Shown one piece after another: positions 1 to 8,539 of a stretch of 64,000 nucleotides of DNA. The notes below the pieces were generated by a model that did not search any database, was not told the origin of the DNA, and worked only from the letters and a program-made list of their open reading frames with translations. A program made the position numbers and the translations under genes. Position 1 is the first letter of the stretch; each line of letters begins with the position of its first letter. This stretch comes from Streptomyces sp. 846.5 (GTDB taxonomy: Bacteria; Actinomycetota; Actinomycetes; Streptomycetales; Streptomycetaceae), in the NCBI RefSeq assembly GCF_004365705.1, contig NZ_SOBN01000001.1, positions 2,776,001-2,840,000 on the forward strand, read 5' to 3'.

Positions 1-786
1 CAGGGCCGTCCGGAACTTCTTCACCACGTCCGGGTGCTGCTGTGCGTAGCTGGTCGAGGTGAAGTACATCGCCACGGTGAGCTTGGGTGCGACGTCGACG
101 TACGGCGAGGCGATCACCGTGGCGCCCTGCGCCTTGACGGTGGCGAGCGCGGGCTCCACCACCAGCGCGGCGTCGACCTGCCCCTTGGCGAGTGCGGCCG
201 GCATCGCCGGGAAGCCGAGCTCTACGAAGGTCACCTTGCCGGGATCACCGCCGGCCTTCTGCACCGAATCGCGCACGGCGACCTCGTTGATGTTCTTCAG
301 GGTGTTGATGGCGACCTTCTTCCCCACCAGGTCCTTCGGCGAGGTGATCGCGCTTCCCTTCTTCACGACGATGGCGCCGAAGTCCTGGCCCGCCACACCG
401 GTGGAGGCCACGCCATTGGAGATCGCCTTGATGGGCACGCTGTTCTGCTCGGCCAGCATCAGCGAGAGCACATTGGAGAAGCCGAACTGGAACTGTCCGC
501 TGACCACGCCGGGCACGATCGCGGCGCCGCCCTGGGCGGTGGTCAGCGAGAGCTTGAGGCCCTGCTGGGCGAAGAAGCCCTGCTTCTGGCCGAGGTAGAT
601 CGGTGCGACGTCCACGATGGGGATCACTCCCACGTTGACGTCGACGGTAGCGGCGGCGGAGCCCGCGCCGGCGGAACTCCCGGACCCTGGCGAGGTGCTG
701 GTGGTACTGCCGGCCCCGCTGCCGCACCCCGCGAGAGCGACGGCGAGAAGCGCCGCGGCGGTGCAGACGATGGATGGACGACGCAT
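1..786 (-). CDS. NMT1/SsuA-like ABC substrate-binding lipoprotein, 3'-truncated
   Basis: This is a periplasmic-type solute-binding protein of the NMT1/THI5 (sulfonate/nitrate/taurine-like) class, with the C-terminus cut by the window edge; 262 codons are visible. The N-terminus is a lipoprotein signal: MRRPS, a hydrophobic stretch, then the lipobox LAGC near residues 18-21, followed by a Ser/Gly/Ala-rich linker to about residue 48. The mature part reads VNVGVIPIVDVAPIYLGQKQ, which is the family's typical first strand and helix, and later contains SPKDLVGKKVAINTLKN, the usual second-substrate-loop signature. The start is the ATG at 786. The permease and ATPase partners would lie to the left of the window, so the substrate cannot be fixed. 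The class is well supported and the ligand is unknown. Confidence 0.85.
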   Translation of the reverse strand, partial: MRRPSIVCTAAALLAVALAGCGSGAGSTTSTSPGSGSSAGAGSAAATVDVNVGVIPIVDVAPIYLGQKQGFFAQQGLKLSLTTAQGGAAIVPGVVSGQFQFGFSNVLSLMLAEQNSVPIKAISNGVASTGVAGQDFGAIVVKKGSAITSPKDLVGKKVAINTLKNINEVAVRDSVQKAGGDPGKVTFVELGFPAMPAALAKGQVDAALVVEPALATVKAQGATVIASPYVDVAPKLTVAMYFTSTSYAQQHPDVVKKFRTAL

Positions 787-984
787 CGGACCCCCTGAGT
801 TGTGCGGTGGTGCACGCCTGGAAAGTGATGCCGTGCCGGGACCGTACGGGCGTCGCACCGGCTGGGTCAATGCCGATGCAATACCAAATTGTTGACAGGA
901 TTGCGGACGGCATCATTCACAGGGTCTTCGCGACGGCGCGGCGCAGTTGGCGCAGCCTTCCCCTGGTTGTTTCGCAAACGCCCC

Positions 985-1002
985 CACTTGTTCGAACAAG
1001 TG
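985..1002. promoter_or_regulatory. Perfect 18-bp palindrome upstream of phospholipase C
   Basis: CACTTGTTCGAACAAGTG is a perfect inverted repeat in the 293-bp divergent region between the solute-binding lipoprotein gene and the phospholipase C gene. It lies 77 bp before the chosen phospholipase start. It looks like a dimeric repressor or activator site. It does not match the actinobacterial LexA box, and it is not a PHO-box direct repeat. The regulator is unknown. Nothing else stands out between 787 and 1079. Confidence 0.5.
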
Positions 1003-1079
1003 TGGTGAGAATGGCCGACCGCCTCACCCTGAACACCCGCCCCAACACCCGCCTCGGACAGACCGGGAGCCCCTCCTTC

Positions 1080-3173
1080 ATGACTGCCCTCAACCGCCGC
1101 CGCTTCATCCAGCTGGCCGGCGGCACCGCCGCCGCCACCGCGATGTCGAGCAGCATCGCCCGTGCCGCCTCGATCCCTGCCGCCCACCGCACCGGGACGC
1201 TGAAGGACGTCGACCACATCGTCGTCCTCATGCAGGAGAACCGCTCCTTCGACCACTACTTCGGCACCCTGCGCGGGGTCCGCGGCTTCGGCGACCCCAA
1301 GCCGGTGACGCTGCCCAGCGGCAAGTCCGTCTGGTACCAGTCGGACGGCAGCAAGGAGATCCTGCCGTTCCACCCGGACGCGAAGAACCTCGGCCTGGCC
1401 TTCCTGGAGGACCTCGCCCATGACTGGAACAGCACCCACTGGGCCTGGAACAACGGCGCCTACGACAAGTGGATCCCGGCCAAGGGCGCGACCACGATGG
1501 CCCATCTGACCCGGGACGACATCCCCTTCCACTACGCGCTGGCCGACGCCTTCACCATCTGCGACGCCTACCACTGTTCGCTGATGACCAGCACCGACCC
1601 CAACCGCTACTACCTGTGGACCGGCTACACCGGCAACGACGGCAAGGGCAAGGGACCGGTCCTCGACAACGCCGAGACCGGGTACGCCTGGACCACCTAC
1701 CCGGAGCGGCTGGAGAAGGCCGGGGTCTCCTGGAAGATCTACCAGGACATCGGCACCGGGCTGGACGCGGCCGGCTTCTGGGGCTGGACCAACGACGCCT
1801 ACATCGGCAACTACGGCGACACCTCGCTGCTCTACTTCGACCAGTACCAGAACGCCAAGCCCGGCGACCCGCTCTACGACAAGGCCCGCACCGGCACCGA
1901 CGCCGCCAAGGGCGACGGCTTCTTCGACATCCTGAAGGCCGACGTGAAGGCCGGGAACCTGCCGCAGGTGTCCTGGATCGTCGCCCCCGAGGCGTTCACC
2001 GAGCACCCCAACTGGCCCGCCAACTACGGCGCCTGGTACATCTCCCAGGTGCTGGACGCGCTCACCGCGGACCCCGCGGTCTGGGCCAGGACGGCGCTGT
2101 TCGTCACCTTCGACGAGAACGACGGGTTCTTCGACCACATGGTGCCCCCGGTACCGCCGTTCTCCGCGGCGCAGGGCGCGTCCACCGTGGACGTCGCCGA
2201 CGAGCTGTACACAGACGGGGTCTCCGCCGCGAGCCTCTTCGCGGGCGGCAGTGGCTTCCTCTCGGCCCCGTACGGCCTGGGCCCGCGGGTCCCCATGCTG
2301 GTGGTGTCGCCCTGGAGCAAGGGCGGTTTCGTCAACTCGCAGGTGTTCGACCACACCTCGATCATCCGGTTCATGGAGGAGCGGTTCGGCGTCGAGGAGC
2401 CGAACATCTCGTCCTGGCGGCGCGCCGTCTGCGGCGACCTGACCTCCGCCTTCGACTTCTCCCGGACCGACACCGCGGTGCCCGCCCTGCCGGCCACCGG
2501 CGGCTACCAGCCGCCGGACCAGAAGCGGCACCCCGACTATGTGCCCACCCCTCCCGCGGCCCCGGCGCTGCCGAAGCAGGAGCGCGGCACCCGTCCGGCC
2601 CGTCCGCTGCCGTACGAGCTGTCCGCCGACGGCCGGGTCGACAGCGCCAGGTCCACCCTGACCGTCAAGTTCGCCAACCACGGCCGGGCCGGGGCGAACT
2701 GGCAGGTCCGCTCCAGCACCGACACCGCCGGTCCGTGGACCTACACCGTCGAGGCGCACAAGTCGCTGACCGGCAGCTGGACCCTGCCCACGGCCGCCGG
2801 CGGCGGCTACGACTTCTCGGCCCACGGCCCCAACGGCTTCCTACGGGAGTTCAAGGGGCGGCTCGCCACCGCCGGGCCCGAGGTGACCACCAGTCATGAC
2901 GGCCACGGCAGCCGGGTCGAGCTGGTACTGAGCAACCACGGGCACAAGACGGTGCGGCTGACGGTCACCGATGAGTACGGCTGCGCCCGGCCGGAGAGCT
3001 ACCAGCTGCGGCCCGGCGCCAGCCGGACCCACACGGCGACCCTGGACGCCACCCACGGCTGGTACGACCTGACGGTGACCTCCGCCGAGGACGCGACCTT
3101 CCTGCGGCGCGTCGCCGGCCATGTCGAGACCGGGCGGGTGAGCACCAGCGACCCGGCCATCGGCGCGGTCTGA
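1080..3173 (+). CDS. Phosphocholine-specific phospholipase C, Tat-exported
   Basis: This is a 697-aa secreted phosphoesterase-family phospholipase C that hydrolyses phosphatidylcholine-type lipids outside the cell. The N-terminus has a twin-arginine signal (NRRRFIQLAGG at residues 5-15) ending near SIARAA at about residue 30. The catalytic core starts at LKDVDHIVVLMQENRSFDHY; E53, N54 and D58 are the conserved metal/nucleophile-region residues. Further conserved blocks include SWIVAPEAFTEHP and TFDENDGFFDH. The C-terminus holds two beta-sandwich DUF756-like repeats, at about 510-600 and 605-690. An in-frame ATG at 1011 exists, but its Shine-Dalgarno is too close, and the Tat motif sits naturally behind 1080. 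It is followed by a strong hairpin. Phosphate or choline scavenging is inferred from the family. Confidence 0.9.
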   Translation: MTALNRRRFIQLAGGTAAATAMSSSIARAASIPAAHRTGTLKDVDHIVVLMQENRSFDHYFGTLRGVRGFGDPKPVTLPSGKSVWYQSDGSKEILPFHPDAKNLGLAFLEDLAHDWNSTHWAWNNGAYDKWIPAKGATTMAHLTRDDIPFHYALADAFTICDAYHCSLMTSTDPNRYYLWTGYTGNDGKGKGPVLDNAETGYAWTTYPERLEKAGVSWKIYQDIGTGLDAAGFWGWTNDAYIGNYGDTSLLYFDQYQNAKPGDPLYDKARTGTDAAKGDGFFDILKADVKAGNLPQVSWIVAPEAFTEHPNWPANYGAWYISQVLDALTADPAVWARTALFVTFDENDGFFDHMVPPVPPFSAAQGASTVDVADELYTDGVSAASLFAGGSGFLSAPYGLGPRVPMLVVSPWSKGGFVNSQVFDHTSIIRFMEERFGVEEPNISSWRRAVCGDLTSAFDFSRTDTAVPALPATGGYQPPDQKRHPDYVPTPPAAPALPKQERGTRPARPLPYELSADGRVDSARSTLTVKFANHGRAGANWQVRSSTDTAGPWTYTVEAHKSLTGSWTLPTAAGGGYDFSAHGPNGFLREFKGRLATAGPEVTTSHDGHGSRVELVLSNHGHKTVRLTVTDEYGCARPESYQLRPGASRTHTATLDATHGWYDLTVTSAEDATFLRRVAGHVETGRVSTSDPAIGAV

Positions 3174-3190
3174 CGTCCCGTCCGGTACGG

Positions 3191-3237
3191 GGCCGAGGGC
3201 CGGGGCCGGCGTTTGACGCCGGGCCCGGCCCTCGGCC
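3191..3237 (+). terminator. Strong hairpin after phospholipase C
   Basis: A 21-bp GC-rich stem with one mismatch and a 5-nt loop (TTTGA) starts 18 bp after the phospholipase stop. There is no U-tract, as is usual for streptomycete terminators. Confidence 0.75.
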
Positions 3238-3273
3238 AGCCTGGGCCGTCTGCCCCCCAACTACAGGAGCGCC

Positions 3274-3594
3274 GTGGACGACACCGCCTGGGACACCATC
3301 GACAGCCTGGTCCGCTGGCTCGACCGGGGCAGTGACATCCCCGACGACACCAGGGTGCTGCTCCAGCTCCTCAAGATCACCGAGGAGGCCGGCGAGGTCG
3401 CCGAGGCGGTGATCGGCGCGACCGGGACCAACCCCCGCAAGGGCTTCTCGCACAGCTGGGACGACGTCAGGAACGAGCTCTGCGACGTCATCGTGACCGC
3501 GATGGTCGCCCTGACCCGGCTGAGCCCGGACGCCCGCGAGGTCTTCGCCGCGAACCTCCGCCGCATCGCGGAACGTTCCGAGCAGGAGGTCTGA
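3274..3594 (+). CDS. MazG-like nucleotide pyrophosphohydrolase family protein
   Basis: This is a 106-aa all-alpha protein of the MazG/NTP-PPase superfamily, which hydrolyses nucleoside triphosphates to monophosphate and pyrophosphate. The metal-binding motif is intact: E37-E38-x2-E41, then 27 residues on E68-x2-D71 (EEAGEVAEA ... NELCDV). The GTG start at 3274 has AGGAG a few bases upstream. It is a short single-domain form like the Streptomyces MazG-like proteins rather than full-length dimeric MazG. It stands alone between a terminator and a convergent acetyltransferase. A house-cleaning role against aberrant NTPs is inferred from the family only. Confidence 0.85.
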   Translation: MDDTAWDTIDSLVRWLDRGSDIPDDTRVLLQLLKITEEAGEVAEAVIGATGTNPRKGFSHSWDDVRNELCDVIVTAMVALTRLSPDAREVFAANLRRIAERSEQEV

Positions 3595-3620
3595 GGGCTT
3601 CCACGGCCGGCTTCTCCGCG

Positions 3621-4214
3621 CTACGGACGGCGGTGCTCCCAGATCCGCAACGAGATCCGGGTGCCGTCGGGGTCCTCGACGATGTCGAGGGGCAGGTTCG
3701 CGGCGGTGTAGCCGGCCCTGCGGGCGACAGCGGAGCTGGCGTCGTTGTCGGGCTCGATCCGCAGGACCACCCGGCGGGCGCCGATGACGGTCCAGGCGAA
3801 ATCGGTGAGCAGCCGGACCGCGCGGACCGCGAGGCCCCGGCCGCGGTGGGCGGCGCCGATCGCGTAGCCGATCTCGACGTCGCGTCCGTCCTCGCCCTTG
3901 AGCATGGCCAGGACCTCGCCGCGCGGTGTGCTGCCGTCCTCTGCACTGGCACCCTCGGTACTGACAACCTCGCTGATGGCGAACTGGATCCTGGTTCCGG
4001 CTTCCCGGGCCGCGCGGGCCCGGCCCAGGTAGCGCGCGGCCGCGTCCAGGTCGAACGGCGAGCTGAGCGGGGTCCAGCGGGCCACCTCGGGCTCGTCGAA
4101 GAGCCGGACCATCACCGGGATGTCCTCCTGCGTCCACTCGCGCAGGAACAGTCCGTCACCGGTGAGCGAGAACGGCGGCTCGGGCAGGACCGCGGCAGTG
4201 TGGGGAGTGGTCAT
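3621..4214 (-). CDS. GNAT-family N-acetyltransferase (RimJ/RimL-like)
   Basis: This is a 197-aa acetyl-CoA-dependent N-acetyltransferase. After the opening strand (LFLREWTQEDIPVMVRLF) it carries the acetyl-CoA pyrophosphate loop as AAHRGRGLAVRA, and then the C-terminal helix and strand RRVVLRIEPDNDASSAVARR, which has the Asn/Ser pattern of RimJ/RimL-type enzymes. The ATG at 4214 is preceded by GGGGAGGA at good spacing, so it is preferred over an in-frame start 24 bp upstream. The gene converges on the MazG-like gene. The acceptor (protein N-terminus, amino acid or antibiotic) is not determinable from sequence. Confidence 0.85.
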   Translation of the reverse strand: MTTPHTAAVLPEPPFSLTGDGLFLREWTQEDIPVMVRLFDEPEVARWTPLSSPFDLDAAARYLGRARAAREAGTRIQFAISEVVSTEGASAEDGSTPRGEVLAMLKGEDGRDVEIGYAIGAAHRGRGLAVRAVRLLTDFAWTVIGARRVVLRIEPDNDASSAVARRAGYTAANLPLDIVEDPDGTRISLRIWEHRRP

Positions 4215-4270
4215 GATCGCTATCCTCCCCGCTGTCACCGGTGAAGGCCAGCCGATTGAGCACCCCCGGC

Positions 4271-4879
4271 TCAGCCCGCGGCGACCTCACGGGACCGGAG
4301 TTCGAACCACACCGACTTGCCACGTGAGAGCAGGTCCGCGCCCCAGCGGTCGGACATCACATCGACCAGCCGCAGCCCGCGCCCGGCGTCGTCCTCGGCG
4401 TCGCCCATGATCAGACAGGGCAGCGCCCTGGACGGGTCGCGCACCTCGAAGCGGATGCTGCCCGGCCGCCGGACCAGGCGCAGCCCGAAGGAGCGCCCGC
4501 CGGTGTGCCGGACCACATTGGCCACCAGTTCGCCCACCAGCTGCTCCGCCACCTCGCCCAGGCCGCCCAGGCCCCAGGTGTCCAGGGCGGACCGGACGAG
4601 GCGACGGGCTCTCGCCGAGGAGGCGGGACCGGAAGGCAACCGGACCTCCTCGGTCATCGGGTCGGTGAGCTGGCCGAAGAGGGCGAGCTCCAGCTCCGCC
4701 GGGGTGACCGCCTCCGGGCAGCCGGCCGAGCCGCCGAGCGTTTCCGGCCACAGCGCGGCCGTCCAGTCCTCGGTCCAGAAGGTGTCCGCGGCGCTCCCCG
4801 GGACGCCCTCCAGCGACGCGACCGCACCACCGGCGGTCCCGTCCGTCACTCGCTGCTCAGCCTTGCCCCGTGGTGCCAT
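4271..4879 (-). CDS. ATP-binding regulator, RsbW-like HATPase
   Basis: This is a 202-aa protein with a C-terminal histidine-kinase-like ATPase domain (about residues 75-200). The N box is visible as EQLVGELVANVVRHTGG and the G box as EDDAGRGLRLVDVMSDRW. There is no His phosphoacceptor or membrane segment, so it resembles the anti-sigma serine-kinase type that is highly multiplied in Streptomyces. The N-terminal ~70 residues are low-complexity and unassigned. The ATG at 4879 is chosen; an in-frame GTG at 4918 is possible. No sigma or anti-anti-sigma gene is adjacent, so the partner is unknown. Confidence 0.8.
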   Translation of the reverse strand: MAPRGKAEQRVTDGTAGGAVASLEGVPGSAADTFWTEDWTAALWPETLGGSAGCPEAVTPAELELALFGQLTDPMTEEVRLPSGPASSARARRLVRSALDTWGLGGLGEVAEQLVGELVANVVRHTGGRSFGLRLVRRPGSIRFEVRDPSRALPCLIMGDAEDDAGRGLRLVDVMSDRWGADLLSRGKSVWFELRSREVAAG

Positions 4880-4972
4880 GCCCCTATCATCGCGACTCTG
4901 TGCTGACTTGGGGAGCACAATGCGTAAAGAATCATCAGTGCTTCCGGCATATGCCTGGGAACAGCAGAACGA

Positions 4973-5746
4973 TCAGCGGAAGACCGCCTTGCCCGGGCCG
5001 TCCTCAACGAAGCTGCGCATCCCGGTCTCCCGGTCCTCGGTGGCGAACAGACCTGCGAAGAGACTGCGCTCCAGGGCGAGTCCGGTGTCCAGGTCGGTCT
5101 CCAGACCCCGGTCCACCGCCTCCTTGGCCGCGCGCAGCGCCAGTGCCGGGCCCGCCGCCAGCCGGGACGCCCAGGCCAGCGCGGTCGGGTAGACCTCCTC
5201 GGCGGGGACCACCTGGTCCGCGAGGCCGATCCGCAGCGCCTCGTCGGCGCGCACCTGACGGCCGGTGAAGATCAGCTCCTTGGCCCGGGACGGGCCGACC
5301 AGGCGGGACAGCCGCTGGGTGCCGCCGGCCCCGGGGATCAGTCCGAGCAGGATCTCCGGCTGGCCGAACTTGGCGTTCTCGGCCGCGATCCTGATGTCCG
5401 CGCAGAGCGCCAGCTCGCAGCCGCCGCCCAGCGCGTAGCCGGTCACCGCGGCGACCACCGGCTTGGGGATGCGGGCCACCGCGTCGAAGGCGCCCTGCAG
5501 GGCCGGCCCGCGCTGCAGCATGTCGCTGTACGACATCCGCTGCATCTCCTTGATGTCGGCGCCGGCCGCGAAGACCTTCTCACCGCCCCAGACCACCACG
5601 GCCCGCACGTCGGCGCGGGCCGTGGCCTCCTCGGCGACCTCCCTGAGCTGGTCCTGCATCGCCGCGTCCAGGGCGTTCATCGGCGGGCGGGCCAGTCGGA
5701 TCGTCCCGACGGCGTCCTGCACATCGAGGGTGACGAGGGCGGTCAT
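4973..5746 (-). CDS. Enoyl-CoA hydratase/isomerase family protein
   Basis: This is a 257-aa crotonase-fold enzyme that probably adds water across trans-2-enoyl-CoA in fatty-acid oxidation. The oxyanion-hole segment AAGADIKEM is present. Both catalytic acids of true hydratases are conserved 20 residues apart: E111 in GGGCELALCADI and E131 in FGQPEILLGLIPG. The following GAGGTQRL motif is also intact. Length is typical. A strong palindrome lies immediately upstream, suggesting control by an acyl-CoA-responsive regulator. No other beta-oxidation gene is adjacent. Confidence 0.9.
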   Translation of the reverse strand: MTALVTLDVQDAVGTIRLARPPMNALDAAMQDQLREVAEEATARADVRAVVVWGGEKVFAAGADIKEMQRMSYSDMLQRGPALQGAFDAVARIPKPVVAAVTGYALGGGCELALCADIRIAAENAKFGQPEILLGLIPGAGGTQRLSRLVGPSRAKELIFTGRQVRADEALRIGLADQVVPAEEVYPTALAWASRLAAGPALALRAAKEAVDRGLETDLDTGLALERSLFAGLFATEDRETGMRSFVEDGPGKAVFR

Positions 5747-5764
5747 GTTTCCTCCTGAGCACCT

Positions 5765-5796
5765 GAGGGTTGGTTAACGCATGCTAACCAACCCTC
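5765..5796. promoter_or_regulatory. 12+8+12 inverted repeat between ldt and enoyl-CoA hydratase
   Basis: Two perfect 12-bp arms (GAGGGTTGGTTA and its complement) flank an 8-bp spacer. The core reads GGTTAGCATGCGTTAACC on the minus strand. It lies 19 bp upstream of the enoyl-CoA hydratase start and just after the L,D-transpeptidase stop. It could be a terminator for the latter. The AT-containing core with a GCATGC centre looks more like a TetR-type operator for the former. Confidence 0.6.
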
Positions 5797-5800
5797 GGGC

Positions 5801-7114
5801 TCAGTTGGAGGTCCAGGCGGACCAGCTCATGTTCCAGCCGTTCAGGCCGTTGTCCGGCTGGACGATCTTGTCGGGCGAGTTCACCACCTGGACCACGTCG
5901 CCGATGATCGAGTTGTTGTAGAACCAGGCCGCCGGGGTGCTGGGGTCGCCGCCGCCCTTGACGTCGTGCAGACCCACGCAGCCGTGGCTGGTGTTCTCGC
6001 TGCCGAAGGTCGAGACCGGCCGCCAGTAGTTGCCGTGCACAAAGGTGCCCGAGGTCGTCAGCCGCATGGCGTGCGGCACGTCCTTGATGTTGTAGGCGTT
6101 GCCCAGGCCGACGGTCTGCGAGTCCATGTCGACCGTCGGGTCCTTCTCGGTGATCACCATCTTGCCGTTGTAGGTGGTGTGCTGCGGGTCGCCGAGGCTG
6201 GCAGCCAAGGTCCGGTAGAGCACGCCATTGCGGTAGATCTTCAGCGTGTGCGCGGTGTTGTCGGCGACGCTGGTCTGGCTGCGGCCGATGGTGAAGGAGA
6301 CGTCCTTGTACTGCTTGCCGTAGACCCCGCTGGAGGTCTCCACACCGTCGAGGTTCATGTGCAGGGTGACCTTGGTGCCCGCCGCCCAGTAGCTCTGCGG
6401 GCGCAGGTCGAGCCGGGAGCTGCCGAACCAGTGGCCCTCGACGTCCACGGCCGGGGAGGCGGTGACCGAGATCGCCTTGGCCACGGCGGCCCGGTACGTG
6501 CTGCTCACCGGGTGGGTGAAGGTGATCGACACCTCCATGCCGACGCCGTAGGTGGCCCCCGGGTCGACGTTGAAGTTGCCGATGTTGATGTTGCTCGGCG
6601 TCATCGTGGTGAAGCTGGACTGATCGGTGACGCTCAGTCCGGCGCTGTCCACCGCGGTCGCCGCGACCGTGTACTTGGTGCCGGAGCGCAGCGCGCTCGA
6701 CGGGGTCCAGGTGCTGCCGTCGGTGGCGAGGGTGCCGCTGATGGCGGTGCCGTCGGAGGAGGAGACCTTGACCGTGGTCAGCTTGCCGGTGGCCACCGAG
6801 ACCTTGAGTGCGCCGTTGGTGTTCACACCGGTCGAGTCGTTCTTGGGCGAGATGGTCACCACGGCCGCGGAGTTGGCCGAGGCGGACGCCGAAGCGCCGG
6901 ACCCGGCGCCGGCCGTCGCGCTGGCGGAACCGCCGCCCGCCGCGGCGCCGACCGTGGTGGTGCCGCCGTTGCTGCTGCACGCCGTGGCGATCAGCAGCAG
7001 GGAACCCGCCGCCAGGGCCACCAGCGCACGCCGGGTGCTGCGGCGGCCCCCGCCCGCCCCCCGTCCGCGCTGTTCCTTCTCTGTGCTGGCGTCAACCGCC
7101 CGTGCCGAACTCAA
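5801..7114 (-). CDS. L,D-transpeptidase, lipoprotein with Ig-like domains
   Basis: This is a 437-aa cell-surface enzyme that forms 3-3 peptidoglycan cross-links. A TTG start at 7114 is chosen because GGGAGGGGAG lies about 7 nt upstream. The resulting N-terminus has a basic region, a hydrophobic stretch and a lipobox-like IATAC near residue 45. A Ser/Ala/Gly linker follows, then two Ig-like/LdtMt2-type domains (about 80-180 and 185-290). The YkuD catalytic domain comes last, with H377-G-C379 in SHGCVGLHD and an upstream FVHGN. A Trp-rich tail (NGWNMSWSAW) ends the protein. The adjacent gene is a clear paralogue, so this is a tandem duplication. Confidence 0.9.
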   Translation of the reverse strand: MSSARAVDASTEKEQRGRGAGGGRRSTRRALVALAAGSLLLIATACSSNGGTTTVGAAAGGGSASATAGAGSGASASASANSAAVVTISPKNDSTGVNTNGALKVSVATGKLTTVKVSSSDGTAISGTLATDGSTWTPSSALRSGTKYTVAATAVDSAGLSVTDQSSFTTMTPSNINIGNFNVDPGATYGVGMEVSITFTHPVSSTYRAAVAKAISVTASPAVDVEGHWFGSSRLDLRPQSYWAAGTKVTLHMNLDGVETSSGVYGKQYKDVSFTIGRSQTSVADNTAHTLKIYRNGVLYRTLAASLGDPQHTTYNGKMVITEKDPTVDMDSQTVGLGNAYNIKDVPHAMRLTTSGTFVHGNYWRPVSTFGSENTSHGCVGLHDVKGGGDPSTPAAWFYNNSIIGDVVQVVNSPDKIVQPDNGLNGWNMSWSAWTSN

Positions 7115-7324
7115 CCGACTCTCCCCTCCCGGATGTTCAACCTCTATGAACGCCCAGGCACCCTGCTCAGTTGCATCCGAGGGCGGAGTTTCCCCGCACA
7201 TGCCGGGCGGACCCGTCGCACTCTAACCGGCGCAGCTGGGAGAACTCTGCGGGAAGAGTCGGTTGACGCCCGTTCGTGGGGATCCGGTACCAATTCGTTG
7301 CAGATCTTCAGCACCCTGCGGAGG

Positions 7325-8539
7325 TCAGCGCACCGCGCTCCCCGCGGTCCACCGGGCCCAGCTGAGGTTCCAGCCGCTCAGGCCGTTGTCCGGGGCGACC
7401 GAGTCGCCGGAGGAGCCGGTCACCCGCACCACGTCGCCGATCATCGAGTGGTCGAACAGCCAGCCGGCCGGGGTGGAATCACTGGTCCCGCCCTTGACGT
7501 CGTGCAGGCCGATGCAGCCGTGCGAGGTGTTCTGGCTGCCGAAGACCGAGGCAGGCCGCCAGTAGACGCCGTGGACGAAGGTGCCGGAGTCGGTGAGCCG
7601 CATCGCGTGCGGCACGGCGGGGATGTCGTACTCGCTGCCCAGGCCCACGCTCTGCGAGTTCATCCGGGTGACCTGGTACATCTCGGAGATCACCATGATC
7701 CCGTCGTAACTCGCGTGCCCGGGGCCGCCGGCCGAGATCGGCAGGGTCCGCAGCAGCTGGCCGCCACGGCGGACGGTGAGCGTGTCGGAGACGGTGTCGG
7801 CGGTGCTGATCTGGGCCCGGCCGATGGTGAAGGAGACCTTCTTCGGCTGCGTCCCGTAGACCCCGGGCGCGCCCTCGACGCCCTTGAGGTTCAGCGCCAG
7901 CACCACCCGGGTGCCCGGCTGCCAGTAGTTCTGCGGGCGGAAGTCCAGCCGCCGGTCGCCGAACCAGTGGCCGACCACCGGGACGGACGGGTTCGCGGTC
8001 ACGGTGACCGCCCGCTGCACCGCGGCCCGGTCGGCGATGGACCGGTTGAAGCGCAGCGACACCTCCATCCCGACGCCGACGGTGGCGCCGTCCTCGGGCG
8101 TGTAGAAGCCGATGAAGGTGTTGGTGGGGACGAAGGTGGTGAAGACGGCGTGCTTGGCGGCCTGCAGGCCGTTGCCGTCGGTGGCGATGGCGTCCAGGGT
8201 GTAGCGGGTCTCCGGCAGCAGTTTGGCCGTCGGCTTCCAGGAGGCGGTGTCGGCGCCGAATGCGCCGGGGACCTCGGCGCCCCGGTCGTCCCGGAGCTTG
8301 ACCTCGGTGAGCTTCCCGGAGACCACGCCGACGCCGACCCCGCCCTCGGCCGGCACCTGCGCGGCGCCGTCCCCGGGGGTGAGGGTGACCACGGCGGCGG
8401 ACACCGCCGGGGCGGAGTCCGCGGAGGGGGCCCGTCCGGTCCCGCCCCCGCAGGCCGTGAGCAGCGCCAGCGCCCCCGCGGACAGGCCGAGGACCGCCGC
8501 CCGAAGTCCCGACCGCCGCACCCTGTTGCTCCGACCCAC
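7325..8539 (-). CDS. L,D-transpeptidase, lipoprotein with Ig-like domains (paralogue)
   Basis: This is a 404-aa paralogue of the preceding L,D-transpeptidase with the same layout: a lipoprotein signal (lipobox LLTAC near residue 30), two Ig-like domains and a C-terminal YkuD domain. The catalytic Cys is C342 in SHGCIGLHD, and the tail NGLSGWNLSWARW matches the neighbour's. The GTG at 8539 is preferred because AGGAG is 8 nt upstream; a GTG at 8545 is only 2 nt from it. The 210 bp separating it from its paralogue shows no clear terminator, so co-transcription is possible. The two copies may differ in acceptor use or expression timing, but the sequence does not show which. Confidence 0.9.
   Translation of the reverse strand: MGRSNRVRRSGLRAAVLGLSAGALALLTACGGGTGRAPSADSAPAVSAAVVTLTPGDGAAQVPAEGGVGVGVVSGKLTEVKLRDDRGAEVPGAFGADTASWKPTAKLLPETRYTLDAIATDGNGLQAAKHAVFTTFVPTNTFIGFYTPEDGATVGVGMEVSLRFNRSIADRAAVQRAVTVTANPSVPVVGHWFGDRRLDFRPQNYWQPGTRVVLALNLKGVEGAPGVYGTQPKKVSFTIGRAQISTADTVSDTLTVRRGGQLLRTLPISAGGPGHASYDGIMVISEMYQVTRMNSQSVGLGSEYDIPAVPHAMRLTDSGTFVHGVYWRPASVFGSQNTSHGCIGLHDVKGGTSDSTPAGWLFDHSMIGDVVRVTGSSGDSVAPDNGLSGWNLSWARWTAGSAVR

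Noticed and set aside
985..1002. Reading the palindrome as an SOS (LexA) box
   Set aside because: The actinobacterial LexA consensus has CGAAC on the left and GTTCG on the right with a spacer. Here the order is GTTCGAAC.
774..1079. Upstream extension of phospholipase C to 774
   Set aside because: It would bury the Tat signal 100 residues inside the protein and has no ribosome site.
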